A stretch of DNA of 64,000 nucleotides from Typhlomys cinereus (GCA_023101885.1 JALPQD010000294.1:1973501-2037500); one strand, 5' to 3'. Shown: positions 33,561-45,270, numbered from the stretch's first letter. Numbers and translations: made by a program. The notes: a model not told the origin generated them from the sequence alone.

Positions 33561-34734
33561 TTTACACTAGGAGAAAGCAAGCTCTCTCTGCCCTTTATTT
33601 TATAAGGAAATGATTTTTATGCCTTTTTTTATCAGTGACTTTTCCTATTAGCATCAGTGAGATTTTCTTCTCATACTTTAATAACTTTGCATGTGAACTG
33701 GTTGCCACAGTTGGATTTTTGGCAGTTCTGCATTATTGTTCAAGAAAATAATAGGAGGAACAAGAAAAATAATCATGGGACTTCTGAGGCTAAGCTTCTG
33801 TAGTTTGTTTCATACAATGAACCATAATTGTAATTTTTCTTAAACAAATGGGGCTTAAACAAAGAATATCAGCTTGATAATGAAAATATAATTTTCAATA
33901 ATTTAGATTGTTTTTGTCATACATTTGGAACTTTACTTTGTAGAAAATTTAGTGTTGAATGGTGTTTTGCATTTTTGTACATATTTAAAATGTGGTGCAG
34001 TAGCATTCAGTTTGCAGATGGAAGAGGAGGCTAGGAAGAAAAGCAAGCTTGCACTCAGTGATATGACAGAATTTGGACCAAAAGACCATGCTTTACAGCC
34101 TATTAAATTCATGAACATGTGAAAGTCTTAATAAACTTTGGTTCAGCTGATCTGAAGAATGAGGATCAGTTTCTGTTCTGAAGGTTGCCACAGTGATTAA
34201 TTTCAACAACATATTCTTATGTGCCTACCATTTGTGCATAAGCCACGAGATGATTTTGAAAATGTATGATAGGTACTCACCCAATGTGCGATTGTGGACC
34301 CTGGGGGTCATCCCAAATGAGTGATTGAGGAAGAAATCATGGAGAAAGTTAAGTTTTAACTGAATTCTTGAAGAATATCTAGGATTTCAATAGTGAGGTT
34401 GAAATTACCAATCTGAATTGGTAATAATAAAACTGGAGTAAAGTAAATAGAATGAACCAAGGCAGAAAGACAAACAGCTGTGATCCAGGGACTCAAGAGT
34501 TCTGAGTGCTGACTCCATGTTAAAGGTACACAGAGAAGGCAGCAAAGGATCAGTTGGATGACTGAAATAAAATCTGAAAATGCCATCCACTGTAAGATGT
34601 ACTGTTATTTCATATAACACTTATAAACTCTCTGCAGCTGAAATGTAAAAATATTTAGTTTATTAAAGGAATTTTTAGAAATAAAGGTTACCTATATCAT
34701 GCATGTGCATAAGTAGAAAAGAGGAACAAAATAC
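33561..34734. other. Intergenic sequence, no gene recognised
   Basis: AT-rich; no recognised element. Confidence 0.4.
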
Positions 34735-34880
34735 GACAGGCCTGAAAACTGGCATTGTAATCCTAGCTATTTGGGAAACAGAGGCAGAAGGATCAGAAGT
34801 TCAGGGGCTACTTAGGCTACAGCATGAATTCAAGACCAGCCTGAGTAACTTACCTAGATCTTGTCTCAAAATGAAAAAGA
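34735..34880 (+). mobile_element. B1-like SINE
   Basis: A 7SL-derived layout: attgtaatcctagctatttg, gaaacagaggcagaaggatc, ttcaagaccagcctgagtaac and the closing cttgtctcaaaatgaaaaag. About 145 bp, the normal B1 size. Diverged. Confidence 0.75.
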
Positions 34881-37288
34881 GTCAGAGACAGATACGCTTC
34901 AGTCTCCAGTAGAGAAGGTTAAATAATGGACAAAGGAAATCAAACTGGTTCCAACACCTTGCTTGTGGTATCAGGTGTGGAGTCACAGAAGGTGATTACT
35001 TCCTAACAGTTTTAACCTCTGTGCCACAGAAAGCACAGTCATGTGGCCCTTCTACTCTTGTCTCCAGAACCGGTTGCAAACTGCTGATCCCCCATCTACA
35101 TATTCCTGAAGTGTGTTCTCAGATAGGCTTAGCCACTAGAGATCTTAACACACACGCACTGAATTCAGAAACAGAAAATGGGGCAGGGGAGAAAATCGTT
35201 GAAATTTAGTGGCTGCAAAAGGCCGTAGTAAAGTATCAAGTACCATGTCTATGTTTGAACTGGTAGCTAATGAAGAGGTAACAAATGCTTTGGAATCAAA
35301 CAGGTGCTTCCCGAGACTCACTGAGGCACCAGGACATGGAATAATGCAAGAAGGGGGGGGTTGCCTAGGCCTGTGGGCTATGGAGAGAGACTTGCCTAGG
35401 TTGGGCAGGTTCTAGAGACATTTCCAGTCAGGGCTGCTCTGCTGATCTGGCTCATAATACTTCCCTTTTTCATCACATATAAGAAACTGCATCTTTCAAG
35501 CGAAATAGTGCTTTCAGCAAACATGTGGTTTGCTCCTGAAATAGAGTGGGAAGATGCACAAAAGAAATCTGGAAAACTCTAGTTATCCAGACTAATTCTA
35601 ACTTTCAGAGGTTAAACACCATGCCAATGGGGGAAAATGACTCACTAATGAATTATATTTCACCAGCAGAACAGCAATAACAGCTTTGTTCATTAAAAAA
35701 GTAATAAATTAAATTTGTAGCCTTTAGATCAGACTCACCTTCTCTTCACCATAGGTCATGACACTACTGTATCCAGCTACTCCACACGTTGATATTTTGT
35801 GTTCACTGTCTAAATTAATTTACATCTGTGACTCTTAGCACAAGGAATGACAGCGCTTGCCAGTTCTTTTTGTGAGACAATATTTCAAATGCAGGTTTTT
35901 GTTTGAGGAGTCACTGTAGACTCATTTATGATCCCCAACCCCTCATCCTGTATAACTGACAGCCTGGACCACAGTGAAATATTAAAAACAACTAGCTTCT
36001 TTTTAGTTCCTTCATTTCATCCTCCTGTCCTTATTATGCTTCTTATGCTTCTCTTTACTTAAAAGACATTTTCCCTTTCTTTTCCTTTTTAATTGAATTA
36101 ATACTGATGGCTGTTGAGTTATGCATTTATCATTTCTATTTTGATTTTAAGGTCTGAGTTGATAATACTCTGTGTTTTCAGAAAAGATTCAACTCAAACA
36201 CTGGAAGCTTGACAGAAGAGCAGAAATGACACTGATGGCAGGAGAGGCATCTAGGTTCAGATATATGGGCAGTGTGGTCTGGACTACATTCTAACTTGTA
36301 GCCAGGTCACTCCTGCATTCAAGGTTTGTGACTTCCAGTTTGCTATGCTCAGGTTTTTGGTCTAAGAGCTGGGCCTTCTACATATTGGAGGCTGGGCCGG
36401 CTGTATACCCTGTTTCCTCTTCCTGCTTCCACACTAAAGACATGATGATCTTTGAGCCATGAAAGTTGCAAGTGGGAAAGGAAAAGGGACTCCAAGCGCA
36501 AAGCAAGAGGATATTATGAAGATGACAATAATGACAATAGAAATGTGTGTCGCTTTGATCTTTTGGCACTTCCACTGTGCAATTTGAGTGGGACCAGATG
36601 AACTGAAGAGCAGAACCCTGCAAAAGATGAGTAAAGAGCTAAAATGGCATGTGAGGAAGAAGAAAAGAAAAAAAAAAAAGAAGTCTTCAGGAAAGGGATT
36701 TGTGTCTCTGGCTGTGAGCAAGGTGACCACACAGAGCCATGAAACAGCCATATGACTGAATCAAAGTACCTGTGTCCATAAGAACAGTATATGAATTTGG
36801 TGACTAACTTCCAAACTCTCTGTAGATTCTTAAATATAAGCTATGACATGACCTTGAGGCAAGGTCTGCTTTGTGAATTCTGCAGACCATGCGTGCCTTA
36901 AAAGCTATCCTCCTATAAAATGCATGGTGAAGGGTCCAGACAGACTCTCTCCAGAGCATCATGAACTACGATCAAGTCCACTCAGAAGGCTAAGCCAGGG
37001 TTGTATTGTTAGGGTCTCTGTCAGAGCACAAAGGTGGGAAAGGGTAGGAGTAAGTTAGCAGGTAAATTTCAGTCTCATCTATTTGGTTTGATATTCTTGA
37101 GTCTTTTCTTATGCCAAGTGCAGACTGCAGGGAAGATCTGTATTCCTTTCAAACTGAGAGTTCTGGAGGCTCAGAGAACACAGTGTACATATTAGCGGAC
37201 ATTGTATCGGAAGGAAGTGACTTCCTGGGACTTGAGAGCCATTCAGCAAATTAAATGACTCCCCTTCCATTTTTATGGGCATATATGT

Positions 37289-37320
<32 letters not shown>
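34881..37320. other. Intergenic sequence, no gene recognised; (GT)n at 37291-37320
   Basis: Frames such as 35209-35415 and minus 36434-36751 lack motifs. An A-rich run at 36665-36680 gives the poly-Phe artefact on the minus strand. A (GT)n tract immediately precedes the LTR at 37321. Confidence 0.4.
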
Positions 37321-37326
<6 letters not shown>

Positions 37327-37680
37327 GGTTTGAATGCAATCTGTCCTCCACACATTCATGTGTTTTACTCTTTAGTTGTCTGGGAAGATCATGAGCCCTT
37401 CAGGAAGTAAAGCATTGCTGAAGGAAAATGGTCACAGGGGTTGGGCTTGAGGTTGGTTAGCCCTGTCCTACTTCATTTAGTTAGTCTGCTCTTGAGTTCG
37501 CGGTTTTGGAGCTCTCAGCATCCATAATAACTTAGGCCTCCACAGCTTCTGCCAGGCCGCAAGGCCTTTTCTTCCTTAATGTACTGTATCTCCCTTCTGG
37601 AACAGTAAGCTGAATAAATCTCCCTTTCTCCCTTAACTTGCTTGACTTTGACTATCTCACAGCAAGGGAAAGAATAACCA
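37321..37680 (+). mobile_element. Solo ORR1-like MaLR LTR
   Basis: A 360-bp unit starting tgtaatggtttgaatg and ending agaataacca (TG...CA). Inside are gggcttgaggttgg, a C/T-rich centre, tactgtatctcccttctgg and gctgaataaatctccctttc, the usual polyadenylation-side block of ORR1-type LTRs. The right side is followed by gtata. No internal region is present. Confidence 0.65.
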
Positions 37681-37694
37681 GTATAGTATATGTG

Positions 37695-38015
37695 GTTTTT
37701 CCAAGAATGTGGGCACATGAGTGTGTGTAGATGTACAAACACATGTGTATGTGCATGTGGAAGCCCGATGTTGATATTATCTTCTACTTCCACTTCTTCC
37801 ACTTTATTCTTCTGAGGCTCAGTCTCTAATTAAGCACAGAGCTTGACTATAGAGCTTGTTTGACTAGGTAGCTTGCTCTGGGGAGTATCGGGCTCTACCT
37901 TCTGGGTTGGAGTTACAGGTGGGCTGCCACACCTTCCAGCATTTTATGTGGAATCTGGGGGTCTGAATTGCACTCCCATTGTTTGTATATGAAGTGTTTG
38001 AGCCAATGAACTTAA
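37695..38015 (-). mobile_element. B4-like SINE
   Basis: The complement reads as a B4 layout: degenerate tRNA-like head on the right (gtctgaattg; gtttgagccaatg), then a B1-like middle (ggttggagttacaggtgggc as the complement of a B1 start) and a TG-rich left end. Confidence 0.5.
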
Positions 38016-38204
38016 AACAAGAAGGCTGTGACATCCTCTACTTCTTTGGAGTTATTACTCTCTGAAGTAGGTGAAAGTTAACTTTGTGCAATCTCAACCA
38101 CATCTTGTTCAAAAGTTTTCTTTGTCCATGTTAGGACTCTCTGGGGAGAATCTGGTGTTGCTGAACAATCTTTGAGGAAGAATTAGCCCATTTTAGAGCC
38201 TCTT

Positions 38205-38217
38205 AGATTGCCTATAA
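38205..38217 (+). repeat. L1-C target-site duplication, left copy
   Basis: agattgcctataa, identical to 44724-44736 on the other side of L1-C. Confidence 0.9.
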
Positions 38218-39190
38218 ATTTTTTATTAAAAATTTAATTATACATTTTAAAATTTTTTACCAGTTCCCTCCCTCCCCCCTCTTCCCCCTCCCCTTCCCCC
38301 AGTGCCTCCCCCCCAATTCCCAGAGAGTCCTTTATTGTGTGCACCTAACTCTCCACTGTGTCCTCCTCTCCGATGACATATAAGGACCCAGTGGCATTTC
38401 CATAAGCCCTTTCTCTTGTTCCCCTTAAGCATAAGATCACTACTATGGCTGTCAATCCCTTGCCTCCAGGGGTCTCGGTGCCCTTAACAGATGCTAGACT
38501 TAACGAGGGCAACAGTGCGCTGGACATTGCGCAGGGCATGCAAAGTTCCATTATGATTGCTTTGGCCCCAACTATGGTTGAGAATCTTGCAAATCGTTGC
38601 TCCTCCCATCCTTTTGCTCTTACAATCTTACCGCCCCCTCTTCCGCAAATGTCCCTGAGCTCCAGGATAGGGAGAGATTAGGCTGTCCTAGTTCTATGTG
38701 ATTGATATAGAGTCTCTGAAGTTCTGGATTGTGGTTTGTTGATTTTCTTTTGCAGTTTTGCTGCTCCTGCAATTCCCTTCTCTCCATTCTGCTGGGCACT
38801 GTATGTCACCCCCTGGCCAGAGACAAAAAGCTGTTAAACTGGAGTCTTGTTGTAATAGCACATTCAAGGATAGATGTAATAAGAGTAGGAAACCTCACTG
38901 AGGGAGGGGTCCATCACCCATTTCCAAAATGACTACTTTTTATCTGCTAGACTATGTGCCCTCCCCTTCTGGTGAGATCAGGAAAGAACGTCTGTGAACT
39001 TAACCAGGTTTCTCATTACTTACTTGCAGACCTTCATGGAGGCCTATTTTCTCTGCTGTAACATGGTCTCCTCTCTCCTTGTTTCTGGTGTGGCCCTCCT
39101 AACCCATCTCTCTTGTTCATAATCCTTGCACTTACTGTGTTACATAGGTTTACTTTTGAGTGTCCCAATGTGGGCTGGGTGAGTTTGGTA
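38218..39190 (-). other. L1-C 3'UTR with variant 3' tail
   Basis: On the sense strand it has the usual 3'UTR and polypurine tract (complement of about 38262-38325). After aactggt it diverges from the canonical end and reads an AT-rich segment with aatttttaataaaaaa. That AATAAA probably serves as the polyadenylation signal, next to the TSD. Confidence 0.85.
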
Positions 39191-42100
39191 CTAGGAGCCA
39201 CCTATTAGGGAGTACATACGGCGCTTAATTTTCTGGGTTTGGGATACTTCACTTAATATAATTCTTTCTAATGACATCCATTTCCCAGCAAATTCCAGTA
39301 ATTCATCATTTTTGATGGCTGAGTAGTACTCCATTGTATAGATGTACCACAGTTTCCTTATCCACTCGTCAACTGTTGGACATTTAGGTTGATTCCATGA
39401 CTTTGCTATTGTAAACAGTGCTGCTATGAACATGGTCGAGCTTGTGCTATCGAGGCGAACCTTTGCTGCTTGGGGGGTTATTCCCAAAAGTGGGATAGCA
39501 GGGTCATATGGCATTTCAATCTTTAATTTCTTTAAGAATCTCCAGACGGCTCGCCAGAGTGGCTGTATGAGCCTGCATTCCCACCAACAATGTAGGAGAG
39601 TTCCCCTCTCTCCACATCCTCTCCAGCATTTGTCGTTGTTTGTATTGTGGATTTTTGCCATCCTGACCGGGGTGAGATGATATCTCAGGGAAGTTTTGAT
39701 TTGCATTTCCCTGATGGCGAAGGAAGTGGAACATTTTTTAAGATAATTGTTAGACATTTTAATTTCATCCCTGGTAAAGTTTCTTTGAAGTTCCAGGGCC
39801 CATTTTTTAATTGGGCCAGTGTTTTCCTTGGAGTTTAATTTTCTAAGTTCTTTGTGCACTCTGGACAGTAGAGCTCTGTCAGATATGTGGTTAGTGAAGA
39901 TTTTCTCCCATTCTGTGGGTTGCCTTTGAGCTCGTGTGACAATCTCTTTATCTGAACAGAAGCTCTTTAATTTCACAAGATCTCAACTGTTGAGAGTTGG
40001 TAGCAGTGACTGTGCCATTGGATGTCTGTTTAGGAAGTGTTGGCCTAGCCCAACCAGCTCGAGGGAGTTCCCTATCCTTTCAACTATGGTTTTTAAAGTC
40101 TCTGGCCTGATATCAAGGTCCTTGATCCATTTGGAATTAAGTCTTGTACATGGTGACAAGTATGGGTCCAGCTTTAATCTTCTGCATGTGGAGATCCAGT
40201 TTTGCCAGCACCATTTGTTGAAGATGCTGTTCTTTTTCCATTGGATTCTTTGGGCCCCTTTGTCAAAGACCAAATGGCTGTAACTTTGTGGGCTTATATC
40301 TGGGTCTTCAATCCTTATCCATTGATCTGTGTGTCTATTTTGGAGCCAGTACCAGGCTGTCTTTATAACTATGGATTTGTAGTATAGACTTAGGTTTGGT
40401 ATGGTAATACCTCCAGCTGTGTTTTTGTTACTCAGGATTGTTTTTGCTATCCTGGGTCTTTTGTGCCTCCATATGAACTTTGAGATTGTTTGGTCAACTT
40501 CTTTGAAGAATTGCTTTGGGATTTTGATTGGTATAGCATTGAATCTGTATATTGCCTTTGGTAGGATGGTCATTTTTATGATGTTGATTCTGCCAATCCA
40601 GGAACAAGGGAGGTCTTTCCACCTTCTGGTGTCTTCTGCAATTTCTTTCTTTAGGGTTTTAAAGTTTTCATTGTAAAGGTCTTTTACCTCCTTAGTTAGG
40701 TTTATACCAGGGTATTTTATTTTTTTAGGGGTTATAGTAAATGGCATGGTTTCTCTCAAGGCTTTTTCACTTCTTTCATTCTGGGCATATAGGAAGGCCT
40801 CTGATTTTTGCAGATTTATTTTGTATCCTGCCACCCTGCTGAACTTCTCAATTAGTTCCAGGAGCTTCCTGGTGGAGTTTTTGGGATCACTCAGGTATAA
40901 GATCATGTCATCTGCAAATAGAGATAGCTTGACTTCTTCCTTGCCAATTTGAATCCCTCTTATGTCCCTTTCTTGTCTTATAGCTTCGGCTAAGACTTCA
41001 AGTACAATATTGAATAGAAGTGGTGAGAGTGGACAGCCTTGTCTTGTTCCTGATCGAAGTGGGAATGCTTCCAATTGTTCTCCATTGAGCATAATCCTTG
41101 CTCTGGGCTTGTTGTATACAGCTTTTATTATATTGATAAAGGTTCCTTCCATTCCTACTGTCTCTAGCGTTTTGATCATAAAAGGCTGTTGGATCTTGTC
41201 AAAAGCTTTTTCTGCATCTATCGAGAGTATCATGTGGTCTTGGACTTTGGACTGGTTTACATGATGAATTACATTTATTGATTTGCGTATGTTGAACCAA
41301 CCTTGTGTGCCGGGGATGAAGCCTACTTGGTCCCCATGAATGATCTTTTTAATATGTTTTTGAATCCGATTTGCTAAGACTTTGTTGAGAATCTTTGCGT
41401 CTGTGTTCATCAGGGAGATCGGCCTATAGTTTTCTTTTTTAAGTGAATCTTTATTAGGTTTTGGGATTAAAACGATATTAGCTTCATAGAAGGAATTTGG
41501 TAGTGTTCCTTCCTTTGCTATTTGATGGAACAGTTTAAGGAGTATTGGTGTTATTAACTCCTTAAATGTCTGGTAGAACTCTGTGCTGAATCCATCTGGT
41601 CCAGGACATTTTTTGGTGGGAAGATTCGAGATTACTTCCTCAATTTCCTTATATGTTATAGGACTATTTAAATAATTCACAACTTCCTGATTCAATTTAG
41701 GTAAGTTGTGTTTACTTAGAAATTCATCCATCTCTTTTGTGTTGTCAAACTTCACAGAGTATAAGTTTTTGAAATATGATGTTATAATTCTCTGGATTTC
41801 TTGGGTATCCGTAGTGATAACTCCATGTTCATTTCTAATTTTGTTAATTTGGGTTTTCTCTCTCTTGCTTTTGGTTAGTTTAGCTAGGGGTGTATCAATC
41901 TTGTTGATTTTTTCAAAGAACCAGCTTTTTGATTGGTTGATTTTTTCTATCGTTTTCTTAGTCTCGATTTCAGATATTTCTCCCCTTATTTTGCTAATCT
42001 CTTCTCTTCTACTGCTTTTGGGATCAGATTGCTCTAGTTTCTCTAAAGCTTTAAGCTGCATTGTTAAGTTGTTTATTTCTGATGTTTCCATTTTTTTGAC

Positions 42101-43015
42101 GTGGGCATTAAGAGCTATGAACTTACCTCTTAGAACAGCTTTCATTGTGTCCCAGAGATTTTGGTAAGTTGTATTTTCGTTATCATTCACTTTCAGGAAA
42201 TCTTGAATTTCCTTTTTAATTTCTTCCTGAATCCAGTTCTCATTCAGCATCATAGTGTTAAGTTTCCAGGAGTTAGTGTATTTTCTCTTGTTTGATGTGT
42301 TGTGGATGTCCAGCTTTAGGCCGTGGTGGTCTGATAGGGCACAGGTTAGAATTTCAACTTTCTTGTATATGTGTAGATTCATTTTGTGGCCCAATATGTG
42401 ATCTATTTTGGAGAAAGTTCCGTGTGCTGCTGAGAAAAATGTGTATTCTTTGGTGCGTGGGTGAAAAGTTCGATAGAGATCTGTGAGGTCCATTTCTTTC
42501 AGGGTTTGATTAAGTTCCAAAGTGTCTCTGTTAAGCTTTTGACCTGTTGATCTATCCCATGTAGAGAGGGCGGTGTTGAAGTCCCCAAGAATTATCGTTT
42601 GGGGGTTGATTTCTTGCTATAGACGCTGTAGGGTTTTCTTAATGAATGTGGAGGGGCCCGTATTGGGTGCATATATGTTCAGTATTGTGAAATCTTCCTG
42701 GTGAATTGTACCTCTGACTAAAATGTAGTATCCATCCGTGTCTCTTATAATTTTTTTTGGTTTGAAATCCACTTTGTCTGATAGCATAATGGCTACCCCT
42801 GCCTGTTTTCTGCTTCCATTTGCTTGTAGAATTGTTGACCAGCCTTTTATTTTTAGAGCGTGCCTATCTTTTGTGGTGAGATGGGTTTCCTGCAGGCAAC
42901 AGATCGATGGATTGTGATTTTTAATCCAAGTTTATAATCTGTGTCTCTTGATCGGTGAATTAAGTCCATTAACATTTAGTGTTATAATGGAGAAACTATT
43001 GTTAATTCCAGACAT
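39191..43015 (-). pseudogene. L1-C ORF2, full frame with three nonsense codons
   Basis: L1 ORF2p nicks target DNA and reverse-transcribes L1 RNA in place. The frame runs from ATG (43015-43013) to the normal stop at 39191: 1274 codons and no frameshift. Three codons are nonsense: 28 (TAA, CAA in relatives; 42934-42932), 133 (TAG, AAG in relatives; 42619-42617) and 1011 (TGA, TGG in relatives; 39985-39983). Functional sites are otherwise in place: endonuclease E43 (QETH), D145 (GDFN) and H230 (SDHH); RT FADD at 700-703; C-terminal C1130, C1134, H1142 and C1147. These numbers coincide with my memory of human ORF2p. The 845-codon stretch 42520-39983 is open. It cannot make a complete protein without readthrough. 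Confidence 0.95.
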
Positions 43016-43065
43016 TTATTATGTTTAGTAGCTTTTATAAGTATATTGCTTCGCTTTTAATGGTG

Positions 43066-44136
43066 TTATATTTGCCTTCTGTTCTCCTGGATATGCCTGT
43101 TTTTTTCTTCACGCTTGAATATCATTTCTAGCAGTTTTTGAAGGCCTGGTTTGGTGGCCATGTATCCCTTAAAATTGTCTTTGTGCTGGAAAATTTTTCT
43201 TTCTCCCTCGATCATGACTGATAGTTTTGCAGGGTAAATCAGCCTGGGTTGACATTTTTGCTCATTCAATACTTGAAGTATGTCTCTCCAAGCTCCTCTT
43301 GCTTTTACTGTTTCGACTGAGAAGTCATTTGTTATTTTAATAGGTTTGCCTTTAAAAGTGACTTGTTTTTTCTCCCTTGAAGCTCTCATCACCAGTTCTT
43401 TATCTTGAATGTGGAGTGTTTTAACTATTATTTGCCGCGGTGTGCTTCTATTTTGGTCGTATCTGTTTGGGGTGCGAAATGCCTCTTGTATATGAATGGG
43501 CCTCTGTTTTTTTAGATGAGGAAAGTTTTCCTTGATGATCGTTTGAAAAATTTCCTCAGGGGTGGTATTTTGAGATTCTTGCTCCGGTATTCCATGAATA
43601 CGCATGTTAGGCTTCTTCAGAGTGTCCCATATCTCTTGGATATTTCTCTCAAGTATCTTTTTGGCTTTAACAACCTCTTCCATTGAGCTGGTTAGTACTC
43701 CCACTTTATCTTCAAGGTCTGAAATTCTGTTTTCTGCTTCATTAGTTCTGTTGATAAGACTCTCTGTGGCGTTCTGGGTTGAAGATAACTTGTCTTTTAG
43801 CTCAGTTTTAAACTCTGCTTGAGTTTGTTTTAACTGTTCTATGCCACTTTTTGTTTCTTGCACTGTTTTTCTCAACTCCTCCAGATGTCTGTTGTGTTCC
43901 TCTTCAAAGCGATTGATTCGATTATGTAATTCCTCCCGGATTTCCTCTTTCATAGTATTGAACATGGTAATGATCATATTTTGAAAGTCATTATCCTGGG
44001 TCAGGCTTTCTTGGCCTTTTTCCGCGGGTTTGTTCTTGTTGGAGTCTAACATTATGGGATTAATTTCTTCAGTGGGAAATTTGTTTACTTGAGTGTTGCT
44101 TCTCATGGATTTGCACTTTGACTTTGGCATTGTCAT
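43066..44136 (-). CDS. L1-C ORF1p, intact
   Basis: Complete 356-residue L1 ORF1p, the RNA-binding trimeric chaperone of the L1 particle. Order: basic N-terminus, long coiled coil (about 52-172), RRM-like domain (about 176-268, with MRIHGIPE and REKKQVTFKGKPIKI), basic C-terminal domain (LIYPAKLS, IEGERKIF, KPGLQKLL). It starts at an ATG two codons upstream of the start used in L1-B (MTMPKSK versus MPKSK); either could be used. No stop or shift. It sits just downstream of its promoter monomers, so it is the most plausible source of an expressed L1 protein in the window. Confidence 0.94.
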   Translation of the reverse strand: MTMPKSKCKSMRSNTQVNKFPTEEINPIMLDSNKNKPAEKGQESLTQDNDFQNMIITMFNTMKEEIREELHNRINRFEEEHNRHLEELRKTVQETKSGIEQLKQTQAEFKTELKDKLSSTQNATESLINRTNEAENRISDLEDKVGVLTSSMEEVVKAKKILERNIQEIWDTLKKPNMRIHGIPEQESQNTTPEEIFQTIIKENFPHLKKQRPIHIQEAFRTPNRYDQNRSTPRQIIVKTLHIQDKELVMRASREKKQVTFKGKPIKITNDFSVETVKARGAWRDILQVLNEQKCQPRLIYPAKLSVMIEGERKIFQHKDNFKGYMATKPGLQKLLEMIFKREEKNRHIQENRRQI

Positions 44137-44214
44137 TTTAACTCTTAAGATCTCTCAATTTCACTAAACTGAATTATTTGGCCTGGGGTACTGGTGGGCA
44201 GGGCCTGAACGGGG

Positions 44215-44224
44215 ACTTACCTAG
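44215..44224 (-). promoter_or_regulatory. Splice-donor-like site in the L1-C 5'UTR
   Basis: On the minus strand it reads CTAG|GTAAGT, a full match to the U1 donor consensus, placed between the monomers and ORF1. In L1-B the same place reads AAGTAAGT. Whether it is used is unknown. Confidence 0.4.
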
Positions 44225-44263
44225 GGCGCGGGGTGAGGCCCGGGTGGACCGTGTGCGTGTCCT

Positions 44264-44492
44264 GACCGGAGGAGCGGGGTGGGGCGAAAAGGGAGGATGG
44301 GCGCGTTGGCGTGGAGCTATTTAACCCGAGGGCAGCTGGGGCGGGGCCCGGGCGCAGGGGGAGGTCCTCCTCGTCCCTCGGCCCCTGCGCGGCTCCGGCT
44401 GCATGGTGGGAGTCGGAGCCGGGTCCCCGTGGGCTGACCTGGGGGTCCTAGAGCGCGCGTTGAGGCCCGGCTGGATCTCGCGAACGCGTCCC
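44264..44492 (-). repeat. L1-C promoter monomer, inner complete unit
   Basis: 229 bp, starting gaccggagg on the + strand. Differs from the outer unit by a handful of substitutions. Confidence 0.85.
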
Positions 44493-44721
44493 GACCGGCC
44501 GAGCGGGGGCGGGGCGAAAAAGGGAGGATGGGCGCGTTGGTGTGGAGCTATTTAACCCGAGGGCAGCTGGGGCGGGGCCCGGGCGCAGGGGGAGGTCCTC
44601 CTCGTCCCTCGGCCCCCGCGCGGCTCCGGCTGGATGGTGGGAGTCGGAGCCGGGTCCCCGTGGGCTGACCTGGGGGTCCTAGAGCGCGCGTTGAGGCCCG
44701 GTGGATCTCGCATACGCGTCC
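44493..44721 (-). repeat. L1-C promoter monomer, outer complete unit
   Basis: 229 bp, starting gaccggccg on the + strand and ending cgcgtcc at the element's 5' edge. Confidence 0.85.
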
Positions 44722-44723
44722 CC

Positions 44724-44736
44724 AGATTGCCTATAA
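44724..44736 (+). repeat. L1-C target-site duplication, right copy
   Basis: agattgcctataa, identical to 38205-38217. Confidence 0.9.
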
Positions 44737-44829
44737 TTTATAAAGATATTTTGACAGCAAAATCTCAAAAAGTTTACCAGTCTTTGCCTTCATCTATACA
44801 TAGTTGCCTTTCTCTAAGCAGCTTTCAAG

Positions 44830-45044
44830 ATGTCTGCTGCAGTTACTCTTCTGTTGCCACAAAAAATTCTCTGACCCAAATTTATTATTTGAGCTTATGG
44901 TTCTGGAGGGGATAAAGTCTATGTTGATGGTAAATACATAGAAGCAGGCAGGAAAGATAAAGTGGCAGAAGCAGGAGACTAGCTATACATTGCAGTCCTG
45001 TGTGGAGAGAGAAAGAGAGAGAAAGAGAGAGAGGGAGAGAGAGA

Positions 45045-45096
<52 letters not shown>

Positions 45097-45270
45097 GTGA
45101 AGTGAGGGCTAGGTTATCAAACTTCATACCTCAAGGCACATCCCCAGTGACATACTTCCTCCAGCAAGACTCCAGTTTCTAAAGATTCCCTAATCTTCCA
45201 AAATGACATCACCAATTCTTCAGAAAAATGAGCCTGTGAGAGATAGTTCATATTTAAACCATGACAATGT
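44830..45270 (+). mobile_element. Old interspersed repeat containing a (GA)n tract
   Basis: The layout ttctgttgccac...aaatttattatttgagcttatgg...gtggcagaagcaggagac...cccagtgacatacttcctcc...gatagttcatatttaaacc is a common rodent repeat pattern of a class I cannot name. It holds an 85-bp purine tract (45004-45091). Confidence 0.5.
45004..45091 (+). repeat. (GA)n purine microsatellite
   Basis: Mostly GA units with some GAAA and GGGA variants; the reading frames over it are artefacts. Confidence 0.95.

Larger units (their letters stand above)
38218..44723 (-). mobile_element. L1-C, full-length and best-preserved LINE-1
   Basis: A 6.5-kb element on the minus strand: two complete promoter monomers plus a partial one (44215-44723), ORF1 (44136-43066, intact), a 50-base spacer, ORF2 (43015-39191, 1274 codons plus stop, three nonsense changes and no frameshift) and 3'UTR (39190-38218). 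Flanked by a perfect 13-bp duplication (agattgcctataa). Its 3' terminus differs from that of L1-A', L1-B and L1-D and is shared with L1-E. The perfect TSD and few lesions mark it as relatively young. Confidence 0.97.
44137..44723 (-). promoter_or_regulatory. L1-C 5'UTR with tandem promoter monomers
   Basis: GC- and CpG-rich sequence in an otherwise AT-rich region. Two near-identical 229-bp units (44264-44492 and 44493-44721) each contain gggcggggcgaaaa-type GC boxes and a cggggcccgggcgcagg block. A third partial unit (about 44225-44263) lies next to ORF1. Rodent L1s use such monomers as RNA polymerase II promoters, firing towards ORF1 (leftward here). The element ends almost exactly at a unit boundary, next to the TSD. 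Confidence 0.88.

Noticed and set aside
35209..35415. Possible short exon or gene
   Set aside because: No recognisable domain, no splice context I can support, and codon pattern like surrounding non-coding DNA.
44634..44915. Open frame in a GC-rich, CpG-rich block suggesting a host first exon
   Set aside because: The block is the L1-C promoter array, and the frame crosses the L1/flank junction.
45004..45182. Arg/Glu-rich open frame
   Set aside because: Product of the (GA)n microsatellite.
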